Numbered from the stretch's first letter, positions 1-7,790 are shown. The stretch is 19,823 bases of DNA from an uncultured Planctomycetaceae bacterium (GCA_903921945.1 CAIXSC010000733.1:1-19823), one strand, 5' to 3'. Numbers and translations are program-made. The notes: generated by a model not told the origin, from the letters alone.

Positions 1-209
1 CGCAAAAAAGTTGGTCCTTCTGGGTTTCCTGTGGGTCGCCAGCGCAGGAGTCGCGGGGTGCGGCTTGCGCCGTGGCTCGGAAGTTCGGCGAGGCACCAAT
101 GAATGAGTTTCTCTGCCCTGGGAAACCTCCCACCCGAGATCCCTTGCACTGAGTCGATGGCTCGTTGGGCTTCAGCGATGAGCGAGTCCGTATTGGCCGT
201 TGGTTCCAC
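1..209 (-). CDS. Possible partial hypothetical protein (3' end outside window)
   Basis: An open frame starts at a GTG (207-209) about 35 nt after the sulfatase stop and runs without a stop to the window edge, about 69 codons. The middle of the translation (AEAQRAIDSVQ, then AEKLIHWCLAELP) would form amphipathic helices, which looks more protein-like than the other frames. A second minus frame is also open here, there is no clear Shine-Dalgarno sequence, and no family is recognised. It may be a short unknown protein or chance coding potential in GC-rich DNA. Confidence 0.25.
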   Translation of the reverse strand, partial: MEPTANTDSLIAEAQRAIDSVQGISGGRFPRAEKLIHWCLAELPSHGASRTPRLLRWRPTGNPEGPTFL

Positions 210-243
210 GTCACCATGCGCGCTGGCTTTGCCGCTCGTTTCC

Positions 244-745
244 TCAGGGTTGGGGCTTCTTGTTGGGTTTTTTGGCGGGGGCGTCGGCGGGTTTGATGGT
301 GGGGTAGTTGTCGAACACGTCTCCTTGCCCAAGCACTCGCGGGTCGTTTTGCCGCGTCAACTCCGGCTTGCCCCGGATCAGGTCGAGTAAGCTCGCGCCC
401 GTGATCGGCGCCATGCCAGCCTTGGCAGAATCGATCCCTAGTAATTCCAAGAACGTCGGCGCCAGGTCGATCAAGCTGACCAATTGCGGCACTCGACGGT
501 CGCCCTCGGCGATTCCTTGGGGCCAGCGGGCAATGAGCGGCACGCGGTTGGCCATGTCGTAGTTGTGGCCCTTCACGCGGGGGAACGGCAAGCCATGGTC
601 CGAGTCGGGCCAGAAGGCCGGAACGCGGTCGATGTCAGTCGTTTTCTTGCCGGCTTCCAGTCCCGCATCGCGTTGATAAGGGCGATGCGGATTGGTGCTG
701 CCGAACCAATAAAAGAAGGAAGCACGCCGTGGCGATCAGCGTCAT
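244..745 (-). pseudogene. Sulfatase remnant with several internal deletions
   Basis: This is a decayed or collapsed gene of the alkaline-phosphatase-fold sulfatase family, which hydrolyses sulfate esters or sulfamates and is abundant in planctomycetes. From 720 downward the frame reads SFFYWFGSTNPHRPY and later VPAFWPDS, typical of the middle of N-sulfoglucosamine-sulfohydrolase-like sulfatases. It then jumps directly to DHGLPFPRVKGHNYD, skipping roughly 40-45 residues normally found between these motifs. After GASLLDLIRG it jumps to NDPRVLGQGDVFDNYP, which resembles the extreme C-terminus of such enzymes, skipping well over 100 residues. The catalytic CxPSR region is absent. An out-of-frame ATG at 745 begins a signal-peptide-like stretch (MTLIATACFLLLL) that meets the sulfatase frame at the first junction. 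About 160 codons remain of an expected 450-500. The two downstream junctions are in frame. It lies 74 bp beyond the icd stop, behind a hairpin. A functional protein is unlikely. Confidence 0.8.
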
Positions 746-762
746 TTCGCCACAACCGATTC

Positions 763-787
763 CACGACGGACCGGCGGTCCGTCGTG
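763..787 (-). terminator. Perfect hairpin after icd
   Basis: CACGACGGACC and its exact complement GGTCCGTCGTG flank a 3-nt loop, giving an 11-bp GC-rich stem about 30 nt downstream of the icd stop. No U-tract follows, so this is either a weak or factor-assisted terminator or an mRNA 3'-stabilising stem. The inverted repeat is certain; the function is inferred from position. Confidence 0.45.
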
Positions 788-818
788 AGGATGCAACAAC
801 TCGCGCCGGCGTGGGCAA

Positions 819-2273
819 CTACTCACCCTGGCCAGGTGTGAAGCCCAACTGGCCGTCGAACGTATAAAGGTTTTCGATTTTGATGAAATCGAGACCCGCT
901 TCGCCAATCCGGCCGAGCAACCGCGCGATCTGGGCATGCGTGATCGGGGCGCCATATGCCGCCGAAGACTTGAACCGGCAACGCCAGTGGTCGGTGCAGA
1001 AACTTTCCGGGAACCCTTCCGGCCAGACCTTGAGCCCGCGATTGCTCACCATCGTCAGCTTCAGCCCGTCACCTTCCACGCGCTCGGTGAGGATTTTGGC
1101 AAGCTGGTCGGGCGTGCCGCCGTACCAATGCAAAAACGCATCGACCCCTTGCAACTCTTTCTTGGCGCGCTTGACCTCGTGCTTGTACGGGGGAACGCCG
1201 GAGACCTCTTTGTTGTATTCCACGGCTTTCAGATGCGAGGGCTTTTGGCCTAGACGCGCGATCACCGCGTCGGCGAACTCCTTCGTGCCAACCTTCTGCT
1301 TGCTCACCTTCTCATCGAAGATGTCGTACGTGTGAATGCCATCCTCGATCGTCTTGAGCCACGCGTTGTGGGCACGCTCGGCCACATCGGGCTGCCCGAT
1401 GTGTACCAGCATCAAGATCGACCCCAGGAAGAGGCCGCTCGGATTGGCCAGGTTTTGGCCGGCCCGCCGCGGAGCCGACCCGTGAATCGCCTCGAACATC
1501 GCGCACTTATCACCGATGTTCGCCGAACCCGCCAAGCCCACCGAACCGGCGATCTGCGCCGCGACGTCCGAAAGGATATCGCCGTACAGATTCGGCATCA
1601 CAATGACGTCGAACGCCTCGGGGCTGTCCGCCAACTTCGCGGCTCCGATGTCGACGATCCAATGCTCCTTCTCAATCTGCGGATACTCGGCCCCAATCTC
1701 GTCAAACACCTTGTGGAAGAGACCATCGGTCATCTTCATGATGTTGTCTTTGGTGAAGCAAGTCACCTTCTTCCGATTGTTCTGCCGGGCGTACTCGAAG
1801 GCGTACCGGACAATCTTCTCGCACCCAGGCCGGCTGATCAGCTTCAAGCATTGGAAGACCTCGTCCGTCTGCCGATGCTCGATACCCGCATACAGATCCT
1901 CTTCGTTCTCGCGGACAATCACCACGTCCATGACGGGATGCTTCGTCGCCACGAACGGAAAGTAACTGACGCACGGCCGAATGTTCGCGTACAGCCCCAG
2001 CGACTTGCGGACCGTCACGTTCAGGCTCTTAAAACCACCACCCTGCGGCGTCGTGATCGGCGCCTTGAGAAACACCTTCGTCCGACGCAGCGACTCCCAC
2101 GACTCCGGCGCAATCCCCGACGACAACCCCTTCAAGTACACCTTTTCACCGATGTCGATTGTCTCGATCGCCAAACGGGCTCCAGCAGCCTGGATCATGC
2201 GCAGCGTGGCTTCCATGATCTCCGGACCGATGCCGTCTCCGTGCGCGACGGTAATTGGGGTGGCAGCGCTCAT
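819..2273 (-). CDS. icd: Isocitrate dehydrogenase, long Thermus/Rickettsia type
   Basis: Isocitrate dehydrogenase oxidatively decarboxylates isocitrate to 2-oxoglutarate in the TCA cycle in the cytosol. The 484-residue protein opens with the family's ITVAHGDGIGPEIM. It has the substrate-binding Ser83-Leu-Asn85 with Arg89, Arg99 and Arg121, Tyr128 in NEEDLYAG, and the metal-binding aspartates Asp232 and Asp236 in MPNLYGDILSD. A C-terminal extension of about 135 residues follows the core, as in the roughly 496-residue Thermus enzyme. The coenzyme loop reads HGSAPRRAG; this lacks the Asp-Ile pair of NAD-dependent relatives, and the arginines suggest NADP, though the usual Lys-Tyr is absent. The ATG at 2273 is preferred over an upstream TTG at 2300 because GGAG lies 10 nt before it and the conserved N-terminus begins there. 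It appears monocistronic: a 185-bp gap separates it from the upstream transporter gene and a hairpin follows the stop. Confidence 0.95.
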   Translation of the reverse strand: MSAATPITVAHGDGIGPEIMEATLRMIQAAGARLAIETIDIGEKVYLKGLSSGIAPESWESLRRTKVFLKAPITTPQGGGFKSLNVTVRKSLGLYANIRPCVSYFPFVATKHPVMDVVIVRENEEDLYAGIEHRQTDEVFQCLKLISRPGCEKIVRYAFEYARQNNRKKVTCFTKDNIMKMTDGLFHKVFDEIGAEYPQIEKEHWIVDIGAAKLADSPEAFDVIVMPNLYGDILSDVAAQIAGSVGLAGSANIGDKCAMFEAIHGSAPRRAGQNLANPSGLFLGSILMLVHIGQPDVAERAHNAWLKTIEDGIHTYDIFDEKVSKQKVGTKEFADAVIARLGQKPSHLKAVEYNKEVSGVPPYKHEVKRAKKELQGVDAFLHWYGGTPDQLAKILTERVEGDGLKLTMVSNRGLKVWPEGFPESFCTDHWRCRFKSSAAYGAPITHAQIARLLGRIGEAGLDFIKIENLYTFDGQLGFTPGQGE

Positions 2274-2458
2274 CCGAAAGTTGCTCCGGTCGAGGTACAA
2301 AAAGTCTCAAAAAAACGACATCACGCCGCCGATTCGCGGCCCATTCCGTGCAGCAAGTTACCACAAAAAGTTCGCTTGGGAACCGTGGGAACGGGGAACG
2401 GAGATTGGGTTCGGTGGCGGAGGTTCGAGGGCGGAGTGCGAGGACCCTCCCTATTCGC

Positions 2459-3862
2459 TCACGCACCCACGAGTCGCAGCGCGACGCCAGCGCCGGCGCA
2501 GACGGCCAGCGTTACCGCCATGCCTCGCTTCCATATCAACATCCACGCCGCGGCTAAGACCAGAATCCACACGGCCTCGGGCTGCCACGTCCCCCAATCG
2601 ATGTCCAAATACCGAAACAGGCCCCAGCGGCCCGTCTTGACAGTTGCGAACAGCGTATGAGCCGCGAACCAGAGCGATAAATTCAAAATCACGCCCACCA
2701 CCGCCGACGAGATGGCGGACAGCGTGCCCGCCAAACGCCGGTCGCCCCGCAGCCGCTCGATGTGCGGCGCTCCAAGAAAAATCCAATAGAAGCAAGGAAT
2801 GAAGGTCACCCAGACCGCCAAGACCGAAGCCAACAAGCCGGCGCCGAGCGGTGACAGCGGCCCCGGCGATCGATACGCCCCCATAAAAGCGACGAACTGA
2901 ACCACCATGATCAGCGGACCAGGTGTCGTTTCCGCCATCCCCAACCCGTCCAGCATCTCCCCCGGAGCCAGCCAACCGTAACGCTCGACCGCTTGCTGGG
3001 CCACATACGACAAAACCGAGTACGCACCGCCAAACGTCACGCACGCCATCTTGCCGAAAAACAGCCCCTGTTCGACAAAAATCGAACCACGCCCCAACCA
3101 CGACGCCAACACCGCAACCGGCCCCACCCACAACGGCACAAACCAGAGCGTCAACACGACCGACCGCCGCCATCCGCCCGTCCCCCGAGTTGTCGCTGGG
3201 GATTGGTCGAGCCGCGATGGCACCGTCGAAGGCTGAGTCACCGCTCGCCACCAGCCCCAAGCAGCGGCGCCGACAATGACCGCCGGAAAGGGCGCCCCGA
3301 AAAAGTGGATTGCGGCAAACGCGACCGCGGCAAGCCACCATGCCGCTCGATCCCGCAGCACTCGCTTGGCCAAACGCGTTAACGCGGACGCCACCACCAC
3401 AATGACCGCCGGTTTCAATCCCAGAAAAACGCCCGCGATCCAACTGAGATCCTGAAACTCGACGTAGACCACGCTGAGCCCGAGGATGCTGAGAAAGCCG
3501 GGCAGAATGAACAGTGTCCCGGCGACCCACCCGCCACGCGGACCGTGCGTCATCCAGCCGAGATAGGTCGCCAACTGCTGGGCTTCCGGCCCAGGCAGCA
3601 ACAGGCAGAAGTTCAACGCTTCGAGAAACCGCGGCTCGTCCACCCAACGCTTCTCGTCCACGAACACACGGTGCATCACGGCGATCTGGCCGGTCGGCCC
3701 GCCGAAGCTGAGCAGCGCCACGCGGCACCAAACTCCGAGCGCCTCGCGCCATGAAATCGTCGTGCTCGCGACCGAACCCCGAGCTCCATCCGAGTCGTTG
3801 GCGGCGCCGAGACCGTTACTTCCCGCGCTGCCTTCCATCCGACCCGGTAATCGCTCAGTCAT
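2459..3862 (-). CDS. chrA: Chromate transporter family (CHR) protein
   Basis: This is an inner-membrane transporter of the CHR superfamily, whose characterised members export chromate; many members have untested substrates and may carry sulfate-like oxyanions. The 467-residue protein has the two-domain (long) architecture. The N-terminal half carries LLSFGGPTGQIAVMH (about 50-64) and LLPGPEAQQLATYLGW (88-103). The C-terminal half repeats the theme with TFGGAYSVLSYVAQQ (276-290) and ETTPGPLIMVVQF (311-323). Many hydrophobic segments follow. The first 35 or so residues are hydrophilic and Ser/Gly-rich. The start at 3862 overlaps the end of the upstream molybdoenzyme gene by 8 nt, indicating translational coupling. 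An open extension to 4066 is rejected because it only reads through that neighbour in another frame. Family assignment is firm; the substrate is not. Confidence 0.92.
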   Translation of the reverse strand: MTERLPGRMEGSAGSNGLGAANDSDGARGSVASTTISWREALGVWCRVALLSFGGPTGQIAVMHRVFVDEKRWVDEPRFLEALNFCLLLPGPEAQQLATYLGWMTHGPRGGWVAGTLFILPGFLSILGLSVVYVEFQDLSWIAGVFLGLKPAVIVVVASALTRLAKRVLRDRAAWWLAAVAFAAIHFFGAPFPAVIVGAAAWGWWRAVTQPSTVPSRLDQSPATTRGTGGWRRSVVLTLWFVPLWVGPVAVLASWLGRGSIFVEQGLFFGKMACVTFGGAYSVLSYVAQQAVERYGWLAPGEMLDGLGMAETTPGPLIMVVQFVAFMGAYRSPGPLSPLGAGLLASVLAVWVTFIPCFYWIFLGAPHIERLRGDRRLAGTLSAISSAVVGVILNLSLWFAAHTLFATVKTGRWGLFRYLDIDWGTWQPEAVWILVLAAAWMLIWKRGMAVTLAVCAGAGVALRLVGA

Positions 3863-4532
3863 CCCGGAAACGCTCGCCGTCCGGATGAATATCGCTGACG
3901 ACCCACGGGTCGCCATGATTGTGGTATCCGCCGCGTTCCCAGTAGCCAGGCTGATTCGTGGCGCGGAATTCGATCGCCCGGAGCCACTTGGCGCTCTTCC
4001 AGGCGTATAGCTGCGGAACGATCGCGCGGACCGGCCCGCCGTGATCGGCCGCGATCGGCGCCCCATCGTGCAGATCGGCGATCAATGCGTCCGGCGCGAG
4101 AAAGTCCGCCAGTGGAAGGTTCGTGGTCCAACCGCGGTCGTACGCGTGCAGCACCACGAAGCGAGCCGACGCTTGGCCGCCCGCCAAGCGGAACAGCTCG
4201 GCCGTCGACACGCCTTCCCAGAGGTTGCCGAGCCGCGACCAACGCGTGACACAGTGGAAATCGGCGAACACTTTCACGCGCGGCAAAGCCAGGAACTGCT
4301 CGCGATTCCATCGTAGCGGCTTGTCGACCAATCCGAAGACATCCAGCGTCCACTGGGAGGCGTCGAAGGCGGGAGTGCCGAAGGCGTCCAACACCGGCCA
4401 CTTTCGCGTTCGCGATTGACCCGGCGGAATTCGATTCGCGCGTCGCGTATCGGGGCTCACAATCACATCCGGAGCGACCTCGGCCGGTGTGGGCGGTTCC
4501 CCCGCCTGGTACTTGTCGTCCGCCGCATTCAT
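3855..4532 (-). CDS. Sulfite-oxidase-type molybdopterin oxidoreductase
   Basis: A single-domain molybdenum-cofactor oxidoreductase of the Oxidored_molyb (sulfite oxidase/YedY) fold, 225 residues. The likely Mo-ligating cysteine is Cys94 in FHCVTRWS. Downstream blocks match compact soluble sulfite-oxidase-like proteins: TTNLPLADF, then HGGPVRAIVPQLYAWKSAKW, then GYHNHGDPW. There is no signal peptide, heme domain or dimerisation domain, so a cytosolic enzyme with an unknown electron acceptor is expected. The ATG at 4532 has a good GGAG spaced 9 nt away, 20 nt after the pheT stop; the longer open frame upstream overlaps pheT and lacks family similarity. Its last 8 nt overlap the chromate-transporter start. 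Substrate is unproven; sulfite or another oxo-acceptor is plausible. Confidence 0.9.
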   Translation of the reverse strand: MNAADDKYQAGEPPTPAEVAPDVIVSPDTRRANRIPPGQSRTRKWPVLDAFGTPAFDASQWTLDVFGLVDKPLRWNREQFLALPRVKVFADFHCVTRWSRLGNLWEGVSTAELFRLAGGQASARFVVLHAYDRGWTTNLPLADFLAPDALIADLHDGAPIAADHGGPVRAIVPQLYAWKSAKWLRAIEFRATNQPGYWERGGYHNHGDPWVVSDIHPDGERFRDD

Positions 4533-4552
4533 CGGTTTCACTCCGGCAGCTT

Positions 4553-6631
4553 TTATCCCAGCAGCACGGCCCCGAGCTGCGCGTGGCACGCGGCGACCAC
4601 CTGATTCCGCACCTCGTCTGCTTCTTCGCTCGTCAGCGTCCGGTCTGGCGACCGAAGAACCAGCGATAGCAGCAAACGTTTTTTGCGAGCACCGTCCTTC
4701 GCCGGATCGCGATAGGTCTCGCGGTACTCGACCGCCTCCAACCATGCACCGCCCACCGCTTGGACCACGCTTGCCAACGCGTTCCATCGCGTTCCTTCAT
4801 CCACAACCAGATTCAAATCGCGAGTGATGGCTGGAAAGGGGCTAAGCGGCGAGTATTTGCGAACCAGTTCGGCCGCCCGCGCGACGACTCGCAAATCCAG
4901 TTCCGCGGCGATGGTCGCGACCCGAAGTTCGAACTGCCGCAGTCCGGGCGCGGACAGTTCGCCCAGATAACCGAGCGTTTCGCCATTCAATAACCATTGG
5001 CATGCACGATCGGGGTGGAGTAACGGTTGATCCGTGGCGGCGACCGTGAAGGTGGCGGACGGGCAGAGTGCGCGGAGCAACGCTTCGATGACGCCTTTCA
5101 CCGCGTGGAAATCGCGCCCGCTGACCATGCCGAGCGCCCATTTTTCCTCGGGCAGTTCCCCGGGGCGCGGCAGATAAATCGCCGCCGTCTCGAACAGCTC
5201 GGCGATCGGATTCGCCAGCGACTCATTGATGCGTCGAGCTTCCAGCAAGCTTGGCACAAGACTCCGACGCAGCCGGTCGGCGCCGCGAAGAATGGGCGTC
5301 CCGCTGATCAACGGCTCGGCCTTCGTCCACGGACTGAACGCGTTGGAAAGCTCCTCGCGAACCACGCTGACGGTCATCGCTTCGTCGAAGCCGGCCGCCA
5401 CCAACAGTTCGCGAACGCGCCGGAGCACTCGGTCTTCATCGGTGCGGTGCGACGGCGCCATCGGCACATGCACGTCCTCGGGAATCGCCTCGTAACCATG
5501 GATTCGCGCGACCTCTTCGACCAAGTCGATCTCGCGAGTCAGATCACGGCGCCAACTGGGAGGAATCACGGTGATCCCGCGCTCGTCGCGGGCCGTCTCG
5601 CGATTCCCGAGCGCCGTCAGGATCCGGGCCGCCTCGGCCGCCGGAATCTCGATCCCCAGGACCCGCGCGAGTTGGCTCCAGCGGAGTGTCACCGGCGCGC
5701 GGGCTGCCGCACTGCCAGCTGCCGCACTGCCTGTCGCCGCACTGCCTGTTGTGGCGCCAGGAGCCGCTCCAGCTGCCGGGCCGACATCGATGGCGCCGGC
5801 CGCCAATTCGCCGCCCGCCAATTCCAAGATCAGCTCGCAGCAGCGCCGGCTGGCCCAATCGATCGCCTCCGGGTCGACTCCGCGTTCGAACCGGTAGGAC
5901 GACGGGCTGTGGAGGTTCAGGGTTCGCGCGGTGGCGCGAATCGATCGCGGCAGGAAATCGGCCGCTTCGATCAGGAGTTCCGTGGTGGCGGGCGAGACCT
6001 CGGTGTCCGCGCCGCCCATCACACCGCCCACGGCGACCGGCCGCTCGGCATCCGCGATCACGCAGATGCCGGGCTGCAGCGTATAGGTCTTGTGATCGAT
6101 CGCGAGGAACGGTTCGTTGGCCCGCGCCTCGCGGACCACGATCCGGCGTTGGCGGAGCCGCGCCAAATCGAAGGCATGCAGCGGCTGGCCGCATTCCAAC
6201 AGCACGTAGTTCGTAATGTCGACCACGTTGTTGATCACCGCGACCCCGACCGTGCGGAGGCGTTTGGCGAGCCACTCGGGACTGGGCCCGACCCGGCAGC
6301 CACGAATCACGCGCGCGATGTAGCGGGGGCAAAGCGCTGGCGACTCGATGGCGACCGCCGCCAACCCAGCGACGGCCGCATTGCCGGCCGGCGGTGTCGC
6401 GGCGGGAATGCACAAGCCGCGATTCCACAGCACGGCCACTTCCCGCGCGATGCCGAGATGCCCGAGACAGTCCGGACGATTGCTCGTGATTTCCAGATCA
6501 ATGCAAAAATCGCCGGCCACCTCGGAGGTCGACTCGTGGTTCAGCCCCGCCATCATCAGGCGATGGCTAAGCTCCGCTGGCGTCATATCAAGCGCCACGT
6601 AGTCGTTCAGCCAGTTCCATGAAACAAGCAT
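4553..6631 (-). CDS. pheT: Phenylalanyl-tRNA synthetase beta subunit, short form
   Basis: This is the beta subunit of the alpha2-beta2 enzyme that charges tRNA-Phe; it carries the B3/B4 editing region and tRNA-recognition domains. The 692-residue protein starts with the family N-terminus (MLVSWNWLNDYV) but passes straight from residues 30-40 to the B1 motif DLEITSNRPDCLGHLGIARE. The EMAP-like tRNA-binding domain usual in about 800-residue bacterial PheT is therefore missing. B3/B4 lies around 100-280, B5 around 312-390 (SWRRDLTREIDLVEEVARIHGY), a catalytic-like core follows, and the anticodon-binding FDX-ACB domain covers about 598-692. Residues 284-312 are a Gly-Ser-Ala-Thr linker encoded by 15-bp repeats between B3/B4 and B5. 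It begins 8 nt after the pheS stop behind a G-rich spacer, so the two are coupled. Confidence 0.96.
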   Translation of the reverse strand: MLVSWNWLNDYVALDMTPAELSHRLMMAGLNHESTSEVAGDFCIDLEITSNRPDCLGHLGIAREVAVLWNRGLCIPAATPPAGNAAVAGLAAVAIESPALCPRYIARVIRGCRVGPSPEWLAKRLRTVGVAVINNVVDITNYVLLECGQPLHAFDLARLRQRRIVVREARANEPFLAIDHKTYTLQPGICVIADAERPVAVGGVMGGADTEVSPATTELLIEAADFLPRSIRATARTLNLHSPSSYRFERGVDPEAIDWASRRCCELILELAGGELAAGAIDVGPAAGAAPGATTGSAATGSAAAGSAAARAPVTLRWSQLARVLGIEIPAAEAARILTALGNRETARDERGITVIPPSWRRDLTREIDLVEEVARIHGYEAIPEDVHVPMAPSHRTDEDRVLRRVRELLVAAGFDEAMTVSVVREELSNAFSPWTKAEPLISGTPILRGADRLRRSLVPSLLEARRINESLANPIAELFETAAIYLPRPGELPEEKWALGMVSGRDFHAVKGVIEALLRALCPSATFTVAATDQPLLHPDRACQWLLNGETLGYLGELSAPGLRQFELRVATIAAELDLRVVARAAELVRKYSPLSPFPAITRDLNLVVDEGTRWNALASVVQAVGGAWLEAVEYRETYRDPAKDGARKKRLLLSLVLRSPDRTLTSEEADEVRNQVVAACHAQLGAVLLG
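5703..5762. repeat. 15-bp in-frame tandem repeat within pheT
   Basis: Three near-identical 15-bp units (plus-strand GCTGCCGCACTGCCA at 5703-5717, then 5718-5732 and 5733-5747) are followed by a degenerate fourth unit to 5762. They encode a pentapeptide-type Gly-Ser-Ala-Ala-Thr linker and preserve the frame. Confidence 0.85.
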
Positions 6632-6639
6632 GACGCCCC

Positions 6640-7716
6640 CTAGAACTGTCCCAGAAATCGCACGTCGTTTTTGTAGAGTTCGCGGATGTCGGTAATGCTG
6701 TGCCGACGCATGCAGAGACGCTCGACGCCCAGCCCGAACGCGAATCCCGTGTAGACCTCGGGGTCGTAGCCAACCGCCCTGAGCACGTTCGGGTCGACCA
6801 TACCCGCGCCACCGAATTCAATCCAACGATCTTTCCAGCTCATATCCACTTCAACGCTCGGCTCCGTGAACGGAAAGAACGACGGCCGGAAGCGAATATG
6901 CACGTCGGCCCCGAGATAGCTTGCGGCAAACAGCCGCAGCACGCTCTTCAGATCCGCCATGGTGACACGGCGGTCGACGAGCAGGCCTTCCATTTGGTGG
7001 AACATCGGGTAGTGCGTGGCGTCCGCCGTGTCGGGACGGTAGACGCGGCCCAGGGAAATAATGCGAACCGGCGGTTCGCGACTCTCCATCACCCGGACTT
7101 GGACCGTGCTGGTCTGGCTGCGGAGCAACAAAGGCGCGCCGCCAACCGCTGCCGGAGCGCCACCCCCCGCAGGAGCACCAAGCGCCACAGGAGCACCAAG
7201 CGCCGCTTGAGCGCTGGCCAAGTAGAAATTCTCGAGCGGATCGCGGGCCGGATGGTCGGCCGGGATATTGAGCGCTTCGAAGTTATGCCATTCGTCTTCG
7301 ATCTCGGGCCCGAGGGCGACGGTGAAGCCGAGCCGCCCCATGATGTCTTTCAGTTCCTCGATGGTCTGCGTGATTGGGTGGAGTCGGCCGAGCCGGAACG
7401 GCCTGCCTGGCACCGTCGGATCGAAATCGCGATCGCGAACCACTCCGGCCCGCCCGGCGCCGGCCCGCTCTTGGGCCTCTTGGAACGCCGCTTGGATCTG
7501 CTGTTTGACTTCGTTGAAGCGTTTTCCGGCCGCCGGCCGATCCGCTCCGTCGACGGATCCAAGGCCTTGTTGCACCGACTTCAGCCGACCACTCTTCGCC
7601 CCGAGAAACTCGACCCGCGCCGCCTCCAAGCTGGCGGCGTCGTCGGCCGCCGCGAACGCAGCGGCTGCCGCTTGCGCCAATTCGTCCAACGCGGCGAGGA
7701 ACGCGGGCAGTGACAT
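6640..7716 (-). CDS. pheS: Phenylalanyl-tRNA synthetase alpha subunit
   Basis: This is the catalytic alpha subunit of PheRS, a class II aminoacyl-tRNA synthetase. The 358-residue protein has an N-terminal coiled-coil arm (about 1-90), the motif LHPITQTIEELKDIMGRLGF (112-131), motif 2 around MFHQMEGLLVD (238-248) and motif 3 GFAFGLGVERLCM (324-336). The extreme C-terminus VRFLGQF is typical. An Ala/Gly/Pro-rich insertion at about 167-195, encoded by 18-bp repeats, sits between the conserved ENFYL and LLLRSQTSTVQVR blocks. The ATG at 7716 fits the family N-terminus. The frame stays open to an ATG at 7848, but that extension crosses a hairpin and resembles no known N-terminus. It is followed after 8 nt by pheT. 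Confidence 0.96.
   Translation of the reverse strand: MSLPAFLAALDELAQAAAAAFAAADDAASLEAARVEFLGAKSGRLKSVQQGLGSVDGADRPAAGKRFNEVKQQIQAAFQEAQERAGAGRAGVVRDRDFDPTVPGRPFRLGRLHPITQTIEELKDIMGRLGFTVALGPEIEDEWHNFEALNIPADHPARDPLENFYLASAQAALGAPVALGAPAGGGAPAAVGGAPLLLRSQTSTVQVRVMESREPPVRIISLGRVYRPDTADATHYPMFHQMEGLLVDRRVTMADLKSVLRLFAASYLGADVHIRFRPSFFPFTEPSVEVDMSWKDRWIEFGGAGMVDPNVLRAVGYDPEVYTGFAFGLGVERLCMRRHSITDIRELYKNDVRFLGQF
7153..7206. repeat. 18-bp in-frame tandem repeat within pheS
   Basis: Two 18-bp units differing at one position (7171-7188 and 7189-7206, plus-strand AGGAGCACCAAGCGCCAC) follow a degenerate copy at 7153-7170. They encode the ALGAPVALGAPAGGGAP-type insertion in the catalytic domain. Confidence 0.85.
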
Positions 7717-7732
7717 CGCGAAGGCCCCGATG

Positions 7733-7790
7733 AAAAAAAGTGGACCGGAAAACGACAGGAGAGACCGGCCGCAGAGCCCGTCTCTCCTGT
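7733..7790 (-). promoter_or_regulatory. Stem-loop with U-tracts in the pheS leader
   Basis: ACAGGAGAGAC (7755-7765) and GTCTCTCCTGT (7780-7790) form a perfect 11-bp stem with a 14-nt loop between rplT and pheS. In the transcript it is followed by a short U4 and, 15 nt further on, a U7 run just before the pheS start. The layout suggests an attenuator or processing site that sets pheST expression relative to the ribosomal-protein genes. No T-box elements were recognised. Confidence 0.45.

Noticed and set aside
1332..2660. Long plus-strand open frame (442 codons) opposite icd
   Set aside because: It is antisense to a clear isocitrate dehydrogenase, Arg/His/Leu-rich, without family motifs; typical GC-rich shadow.
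2451..3752. Minus-strand open frame of 433 codons overlapping the chromate transporter
   Set aside because: It is an offset frame of the transporter, Arg/Gly-rich and without membrane segments in the expected pattern.
4533..4787. Longer N-terminus for the sulfite-oxidase-like protein
   Set aside because: The extra 85 residues overlap pheT in another frame, are Arg/Gly-rich, and an ATG with a good ribosome site starts the conserved protein.
5027..6622. Plus-strand open frame of 531 codons opposite pheT
   Set aside because: Its reading mirrors conserved PheT codons in the opposite strand, and the product is rich in Arg and Gln with no recognisable domain.
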